Of a stretch of 64,000 nt of DNA, positions 59,493 through 64,000 are shown one piece after another; position 1 is the stretch's first letter, and each line of letters starts with the position of its first letter. A program made the position numbers and the translations under genes. The notes below the pieces were generated by a model. The model had not been told where the DNA came from. It saw nothing but the letters and a program-made list of their open reading frames with translations, and did no database searches. This DNA is from Mesobacterium_A hydrothermale (GTDB lineage Bacteria; Pseudomonadota; Alphaproteobacteria; Rhodobacterales; Rhodobacteraceae). The stretch lies in assembly GCF_035818635.1 (NCBI RefSeq), contig NZ_JAYLLH010000017.1:34921-98920 (forward strand). The letters run 5' to 3'.

Positions 59493-61301
59493 TCAGGCAG
59501 CCTCCGCGTCTTCGGATTGCTGGCGGGCCCAAAGCTGTGCATAGCGCCCGGCCTTGGCCAGAAGTGCGTCGTGGGTGCCTTGCTCGACCACTTTGCCCTT
59601 TTCCAGAACAACGATCCGGTCGGCATCGGCGATTGTGGACAGGCGATGCGCAATGGTGATGACCGTGCGGCCCTGTCCCGCACGTTTCAGCGCGTCCTGG
59701 ATCGATGCCTCGGTTTCGGTGTCAAGCGCGCTGGTGGCTTCGTCGAGCAGCAGGATCGGCGGGTTCTTCAGCAAGGTGCGGGCGATGCCGACGCGTTGCT
59801 TTTCGCCGCCCGAAAGCTTCAGCCCCCGTTCGCCCACCATCGTGTCATAGCCTTCGGGTAGCGACAGGATGAAATCATGGATCTGCGCGGCCCGTGCGGC
59901 TTCTTCGATCTGTTCCTGGGTGGCGCCGGCGCGGCCATAGGCGATGTTATAGCGGATGGTGTCGTTGAACAGCACCGTGTCCTGAGGCACCACGCCGATG
60001 GCGTCGTGCAAGCTTTCCTGGGTGATGTCGCGCACATCCTGCCCGTCGATCCGCAAGGCCCCACCCTGCACATCGTAGAAGCGGAACAGCAGCCGCCCGA
60101 TGGTGGATTTCCCGGACCCCGACGGGCCGACCAGCGCCACATTTTGACCGGCAGGCACGGTCACCGACACGCCTTTGAGGATGGGGCGTGCTGTGTCATA
60201 GCCGAAGGCCACGTTGTCGAGTTCCACCACACCACCAGTGACCTTCAGGTCAGGGGCGCCAGGTTTGTCCGTTACCTCTGCCGGTTGATCCAGAAGGTCG
60301 AACATTTCACCCATGTCGACAAGGCTTTGGCGAATCTCGCGATAGACCGTACCAAGGAAGTTCAGCGGCATGGTGATCTGGATCATGTAGGCGTTGACCA
60401 TGACGAAATCGCCCACGGTCAGCGTCCCGTTTTGCACACCGAGCGCCGCCATCACCATCACGATCACCAATCCGGTGGTAATCAGGAAGGACTGGCCAAA
60501 GTTCAGAAACGCCAGCGATGTTGCAGTCTTGACCGCCGCATCTTCGTAGCCTTCCATCGCCTGGTCGTAGCGCGCCGCTTCGCGCCCCTCTGCCCCGAAA
60601 TACTTGACGGTTTCGAAGTTGAGCAAGCTGTCGATGGCCTTTTGATTGGCATCGGTGTCCTGCTGGTTCATCTGGCGCCGCAGTTTCACCCGCCATTCGG
60701 TGACGGCAAAGGTGAACTTGACATAGGCGGCGATCACCACCGCGACAACGGCGACATACCAGCCATCCAGCGCAATCCACAGGAACACCGCGACCAGCCC
60801 CAGTTCCAGGATCAACGGAATGATGTTGAACAGCATGAAACGCAGCAGGAAATCGACGCCTTTCACCCCGCGCTCGATGATCCGACTCAAACCGCCGGTC
60901 TTGCGGGTGATGTGATAGCGCATCGACAGGCGGTGAATATGGCTGAAGGTTTGCAGCGCCAGTTGCCGCAGGGCACGTTGACCGACCTTGGCAAAGACCG
61001 CGTCGCGCAATTGCTGGAACCCGACGCTCATCAGGCGCGCCATGCCATAGGCGATGGTCAGACCGACGGCACCCAGCAGCAGGTCGGACACCTGGCCGCC
61101 CAGGGCATCGACGGCTTGCTTGTAAAGCAGCGGCGTGCCGACTGCGATCAGCTTGGACACCAGCAGCAAGGACATGGCGATGACCACCCGCTGCTTCACC
61201 CAGGTCTGCCCCTCTGGCCAAAGATACGGCCCGACGCGCCGGATGATCGCCCATCCGTTGGTGGGGCCTTCGGTCGTGGTGGTGGGGCGTGGTCCGCGCA
61301 T
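59493..61301 (-). CDS. ATM1-type ABC exporter (heavy-metal/glutathione conjugate)
   Basis: 602 residues. Six-helix membrane domain (about 45-330) with the ATM1 family signature block ALRQLALQTFSHIHRLSMRY and NYETVKYF-like LLNFETVKYFGAEGREAARY. The ABC domain has Walker A GPSGSGKSTIGRLLFR, signature KLSGGEKQRVGIARTLLKNP and Walker B ILLLDEATSALDTET. Close bacterial relatives (NaAtm1 of Novosphingobium) export glutathione-complexed metals; mitochondrial Atm1 carries a sulfur compound. GAAGGAG precedes the ATG. Divergent from an ArsR-type regulator with an operator between them. Confidence 0.9.
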   Translation of the reverse strand: MRGPRPTTTTEGPTNGWAIIRRVGPYLWPEGQTWVKQRVVIAMSLLLVSKLIAVGTPLLYKQAVDALGGQVSDLLLGAVGLTIAYGMARLMSVGFQQLRDAVFAKVGQRALRQLALQTFSHIHRLSMRYHITRKTGGLSRIIERGVKGVDFLLRFMLFNIIPLILELGLVAVFLWIALDGWYVAVVAVVIAAYVKFTFAVTEWRVKLRRQMNQQDTDANQKAIDSLLNFETVKYFGAEGREAARYDQAMEGYEDAAVKTATSLAFLNFGQSFLITTGLVIVMVMAALGVQNGTLTVGDFVMVNAYMIQITMPLNFLGTVYREIRQSLVDMGEMFDLLDQPAEVTDKPGAPDLKVTGGVVELDNVAFGYDTARPILKGVSVTVPAGQNVALVGPSGSGKSTIGRLLFRFYDVQGGALRIDGQDVRDITQESLHDAIGVVPQDTVLFNDTIRYNIAYGRAGATQEQIEEAARAAQIHDFILSLPEGYDTMVGERGLKLSGGEKQRVGIARTLLKNPPILLLDEATSALDTETEASIQDALKRAGQGRTVITIAHRLSTIADADRIVVLEKGKVVEQGTHDALLAKAGRYAQLWARQQSEDAEAA

Positions 61302-61359
61302 CGCGGGTCTCCTTCTCGGGGCAGGCAGGCCTGGGTCGGCGGACCCGTCAGCGCTTGCA

Positions 61360-61383
61360 ATATTTCAACGGCTCTTGAATAAT
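61360..61383. promoter_or_regulatory. Operator-like dyad between Atm1-type exporter and arsR-type regulator
   Basis: ATATTTCAA-CGGCTC-TTGAATAAT, with perfect TTCAA/TTGAA core arms and 7 of 9 arm matches. It lies 59 bp from the exporter start and ends 6 bp before the regulator ATG. Length and shape fit an ArsR/SmtB-family dimer site. Confidence 0.6.
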
Positions 61384-61389
61384 CATCTG

Positions 61390-61761
61390 ATGGAACAGAG
61401 TCGAGTCCTCGCCGCGCTTTCCGCGCTGGCCCACGATACCCGCCTGGAAATCGTCCGCTTGCTGTCGTCGCGGGGCGGCGAAGGCATGTGCGCTGGGGGC
61501 ATCGCCCGGCACCTCGGGCTGTCGGCGTCGGCGCTGTCATTCCACCTGTCGGCGCTGGACAGTGCCGGGCTGGTGCAGGTCAATCGCGAAGGGCGCAACA
61601 TGCGCTACCGGCTGAACCACGCCGAACTGGGCGGGGTCTTTGCCTATGTGCTGTCGGATTGCTGCGGCAACCACCCCGAGATCCGGGGGCGGTGCCTTGG
61701 CGGCGGGTGTGAGCCCGCCCCTCAGGATCATTCCGGAATGTCGAACACCTGTCCGGGGTAA
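61390..61761 (+). CDS. ArsR-family metalloregulator with cysteine-rich tail
   Basis: 123 residues from ATG 61390. Winged HTH with ALAHDTRLEIVRLLSSRGGE, then RHLGLSASALSFHLSALDSA and GLVQVNREGRNMRYRLN. Cysteines: MC in the alpha-3/4 region and a C-terminal cluster DCCGNHPEIRGRCLGGGC. These could ligate As(III), Sb(III) or another soft metal. No ribosome site is seen before the ATG; the operator reaches to within 6 bp, so expression may be autoregulated and possibly leaderless. Probably represses the divergent ATM1-type exporter. Its 3' end overlaps the LysM gene 3' end by 34 bp. Confidence 0.85.
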   Translation: MEQSRVLAALSALAHDTRLEIVRLLSSRGGEGMCAGGIARHLGLSASALSFHLSALDSAGLVQVNREGRNMRYRLNHAELGGVFAYVLSDCCGNHPEIRGRCLGGGCEPAPQDHSGMSNTCPG

Positions 61762-63242
61762 ATCAGGTCCGGATCGCGGATGCGGTCGCGGTTGGCCTCG
61801 AACAGCTTCACGTAAAGCGTGCCTTCGCCGTAACGATCGCGCGCAATCGCCCAAAGCGTGTTGCCGGGCTGAACCGTAACGGCACGCACCGGCGCGGCAT
61901 CATCGGGATCGGGCGATGCGGCGGCGGTCAGCAGTTGCGGATCCTCGCGTTTGAACGGGCTTTCCACGCGCGAGATCACCTTGCCATCAGCGGCGACCTG
62001 GTCGACGCGCAGCGTATACACACCGGTATCGACCTGTGGCAACTCCGCCCGCCAGCTGCCATCAGAAGCCACGCGCGAATTGGTGATCGGCGTGTTGTCC
62101 AGATAGACGCGCAGGAACGCGGCCCCTGCCCCACGGCCCGAAAGCGCAACGTCGCCTTCATCGTCATAGGTGATCGCGTCCAGCGCAAGATCGGTGGTGA
62201 CATCCGGCGCACTGGTCTGCAACACGCGCACGCCATCCTTGTTTGACAAAATCACCGCGGGTGCAGCAGGGGCAGGTTCCGGTGCGGCGGCCACGCTTGG
62301 CGTGGACACCAACGGCGATGCAGGCGCGGGCTCGGGACGCGTGGGTTCCGGTGTGGCGGTTGCAACGACCGCTGGCTTGGCCACCAGGGCCGCCTCTGCC
62401 ACGGCTTCGGGCTGTGGCGCTGGGTCTGCGGGGGGTTCGGGCGTTTCCGCGGCCACAACCGGCTCGGGCTGCTGTGCGTCGGCGGGGCGTTCGGCTACGG
62501 CTTCGGGTGCAGGCGTGGGCGCCGGCTCTGCCAAGGGTTCCACCGGGGCCTCCGCCACGGGTTCGGCAGCCATCTCTGCCACCGGTTCGGGTGCCGGTGC
62601 TGCGGCGGCCTCGGCAATCGGGGCGTCGGTCGGTTGGGCTGGTTCGGTCACAGGCTTTGTCACGGGCGCGGGTGCGGACTCGGCCACCGGCTCGACTGGC
62701 GGTTCGGGTTGGGCCACGGCCTCGGGTGTCAGCGCGGCAACCTGCTCTTCCGGCGTGGGGGCAAGGATGACCTCATCTTCGGAATCGACAGTTTCGTCAC
62801 CTGCAAACATCCGCAGTGTCAGGATGCGCGGCTTGTCCGAGGTGCCAAGGTCCAGCATCGACACAAACCGGCCACCGGTGTCGGTTTCGGCACGCGCCTG
62901 TTCCATCCCGTCCAACAGCACGGCCACTTCGGCCCCGGAAATCGCCACCCCGGCGATAAGGGCGGAGCCGGTTGGCTCGACCCGAACCACGTCGAACCGG
63001 GGCGGAACGGGCGACAGGGCGACCTGTGGATCCTCGACAACGACGCTGGGTGGGTTCGGCTCAGGGGCTTCGACCTTCGCCACCGGCTGCGGTTCGGGCG
63101 CAGGGGCGGGCAGTGCAGCCCCGGTCACATTGGGAGCAGGCGCGAGGACGCCAGAGAAATAGACGCCGGCAGCGACGGCGACCACGGCGGCACCCCCGAT
63201 GACAACGCTTCCTGCGCCGCCAGAAAAGGCAAATTTACTCAT
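61728..63242 (-). CDS. LysM-domain envelope protein with long proline/alanine-rich region
   Basis: 504 residues. An N-terminal membrane helix (SVVIGGAAVVAVAAGVYFSG) anchors it in the inner membrane. The next ~300 residues are a low-complexity A/P/E/V stretch (PVAEMAAEPVAEAPVEPLAE and similar) that can span the periplasm, interrupted by a small Big-like region near residue 60-150. A second beta domain (DNTPITNSRVASDGSWRAEL) precedes the C-terminal LysM module (VQPGNTLWAIARDRYGEGTL, IYPGQVFDIPE), which binds peptidoglycan. The same LysM architecture is common in Roseobacters. Convergent overlap with the ArsR-type gene. Confidence 0.87.
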   Translation of the reverse strand: MSKFAFSGGAGSVVIGGAAVVAVAAGVYFSGVLAPAPNVTGAALPAPAPEPQPVAKVEAPEPNPPSVVVEDPQVALSPVPPRFDVVRVEPTGSALIAGVAISGAEVAVLLDGMEQARAETDTGGRFVSMLDLGTSDKPRILTLRMFAGDETVDSEDEVILAPTPEEQVAALTPEAVAQPEPPVEPVAESAPAPVTKPVTEPAQPTDAPIAEAAAAPAPEPVAEMAAEPVAEAPVEPLAEPAPTPAPEAVAERPADAQQPEPVVAAETPEPPADPAPQPEAVAEAALVAKPAVVATATPEPTRPEPAPASPLVSTPSVAAAPEPAPAAPAVILSNKDGVRVLQTSAPDVTTDLALDAITYDDEGDVALSGRGAGAAFLRVYLDNTPITNSRVASDGSWRAELPQVDTGVYTLRVDQVAADGKVISRVESPFKREDPQLLTAAASPDPDDAAPVRAVTVQPGNTLWAIARDRYGEGTLYVKLFEANRDRIRDPDLIYPGQVFDIPE

Positions 63243-63374
63243 CGTTCATCCTTCCGTCCTGGCCCCAACGGCCAAATCCCCCGACGGCCCGCAGTCTTGC
63301 GGTTGAGCGTATATAGCAACCCCGGTATCACCGGTCAAAACAGCATGGTAGTCTAGGGTCGGAGTGTCACGAAA

Positions 63375-63920
63375 ATGAAATCCATATGTGTCTATTGCGG
63401 CGCACGTAACGGCAACGATCCGGCCTATGCCGAACAGGCAGAAGCCTTGGGCTATGCCATTGCCGATGCGGGCTGGCGCCTTGTCTATGGGGCCGGCGAC
63501 GTCGGGCTGATGGGCGTGGTCGCGCGCGCGGCTCAGGCGGCGGGCGGCGAAACCTTTGGTGTGATCCCCCAGCATCTGCTGGAATGGGAGGTCGGCAAGA
63601 CCGATCTGACCCGGTTCATCGTCACCGAGACGATGCATGAGCGCAAGAAGGTCATGGTGATGAACGCCGATGCGATCGTCGTACTGCCGGGCGGTGCCGG
63701 GTCGCTGGACGAATTCTTCGAAGTGCTGACCTGGCGCCAATTGGGGCTGCACAAGAAACCCATCCTTCTGCTGAACGCCGAAGGGTACTGGAACCCGCTG
63801 GTGGCCTTGCTGGCTCACGTGATTGACCAGGGTTTTGCCGCCGAAACGCTGGCGGACTACGTGCAGGCCCTGCCCGACACACCGTCGGTCATGGCCGCCT
63901 TGCACCGCGGCTTGTCATGA
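63375..63920 (+). CDS. LOG-family nucleotide phosphoribohydrolase (TIGR00730)
   Basis: 181 residues. ICVYCGARNGNDPAYAEQAE opens the Rossmann fold and RLVYGAGDVGLMGVVARAAQ follows. Signature PGGAGSLDE has serine where most members have threonine (PGGxGTxxE), with catalytic R in MHERKKVMV. The family hydrolyses nucleoside monophosphates, classically cytokinin ribotides in plants. Transcribed alone; 132 bp separate its start from the divergent LysM gene start. Confidence 0.92.
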   Translation: MKSICVYCGARNGNDPAYAEQAEALGYAIADAGWRLVYGAGDVGLMGVVARAAQAAGGETFGVIPQHLLEWEVGKTDLTRFIVTETMHERKKVMVMNADAIVVLPGGAGSLDEFFEVLTWRQLGLHKKPILLLNAEGYWNPLVALLAHVIDQGFAAETLADYVQALPDTPSVMAALHRGLS

Positions 63921-64000
63921 TGCGCTAGTGGATTGAATCCAACATTTGGAACCCTCGATTTCTTGCGGCGATGATGTCGTTGGGGTCTGCCCGCCAAACG

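Noticed and set aside
63916..64000. Possible 3' end of a minus-strand gene running out of the window
   Set aside because: Two frames are open to the edge (stops at 63916 and 63926), but too few codons are visible to judge, and one overlaps the LOG-family gene. The 13-bp dyad TGGATTGAATCCA at 63930-63942 might be of interest but is unsupported.

Overview
The window is chromosomal DNA of an alphaproteobacterium, almost certainly a member of the Rhodobacteraceae (Roseobacter group). Grounds: high GC, a RecA promoter carrying the alphaproteobacterial LexA box GTTC-N7-GTTC, a cckA hybrid kinase, a heterotetrameric sarcosine oxidase tail (soxA/soxG), a non-pyrrolysine MttB-family methyltransferase, an ornithine-lipid acyltransferase (olsB) and typical Roseobacter neighbours (plsX-fabH-ihfA-merR, psuK-psuG, the XRE-cupin/acyl-CoA ligase pair). 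I see no prophage, integrative element, CRISPR array, intact insertion sequence or rRNA. There is one tRNA (Pro, GGG).

Layout. 1-1 kb: end of a sarcosine oxidase operon. 1-1.8 kb: a gene-poor stretch with two terminator-like hairpins, each preceded by the same C-rich motif, possibly tandem small RNAs. 1.8-10 kb: mprF (lipid aminoacylation, flippase) convergent with a giant 1839-residue RTX-type secreted protein. 10-16 kb: a tiny stand-alone membrane peptide gene, a Bcr/CflA exporter, a two-helix potassium channel, an unknown, a FrnE/DsbA-like protein, an acyl-CoA ligase and its divergent XRE-cupin regulator, then a CsbD-like protein and an entericidin-like lipoprotein. 16-24 kb: an orphan YejA-type binding protein, a promoter-hairpin-terminator unit that looks like a small RNA, 3-hydroxybutyrate dehydrogenase, an octaheme cytochrome c with a cytochrome b partner, a DUF502 protein, and pseudouridine catabolism (psuK-psuG). 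24-33 kb: a HhH protein with a lysine-rich tail, rpsB-tsf, a solo LuxR, an MttB homologue, an SMR transporter and typA. 32-38 kb: two paralogous small secreted proteins, DUF1330, alaS and SOS-controlled recA. 38-46 kb: a sulfotransferase, cckA, an RsmB-type methyltransferase, glpK and guaB. 45-54 kb: a ureohydrolase, a CaiB/BaiF CoA-transferase, an AbrB-family membrane protein, uup, two alpha/beta hydrolases and olsB. 53.7-59.3 kb: bamE, yceD, rpmF, plsX, fabH, ihfA, a MerR-like regulator with a long acidic repetitive tail, and tRNA-Pro. 59.4-64 kb: an Atm1-type exporter divergent from an ArsR-type regulator with a clear shared operator, a LysM protein and a LOG-family protein.

How parts fit together. 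Envelope functions dominate: MprF and OlsB alter membrane lipids, BamE and the LysM protein serve the envelope, PlsX/FabH start phospholipid and fatty-acid synthesis from the classic yceD-rpmF-plsX-fabH cluster, and CckA is the cell-cycle phosphorelay kinase. The octaheme cytochrome and cytochrome b gene overlap by 8 bp and probably form a quinol-linked periplasmic reductase. A dispersed GC-rich element with a common 5' block (AAATAYYCC...GGGGGTGAATT) and a terminal GGGGGC...GCCCCC hairpin occurs seven times, mostly just 3' of a gene and in sense orientation. It is the most striking unexplained structure in the window.
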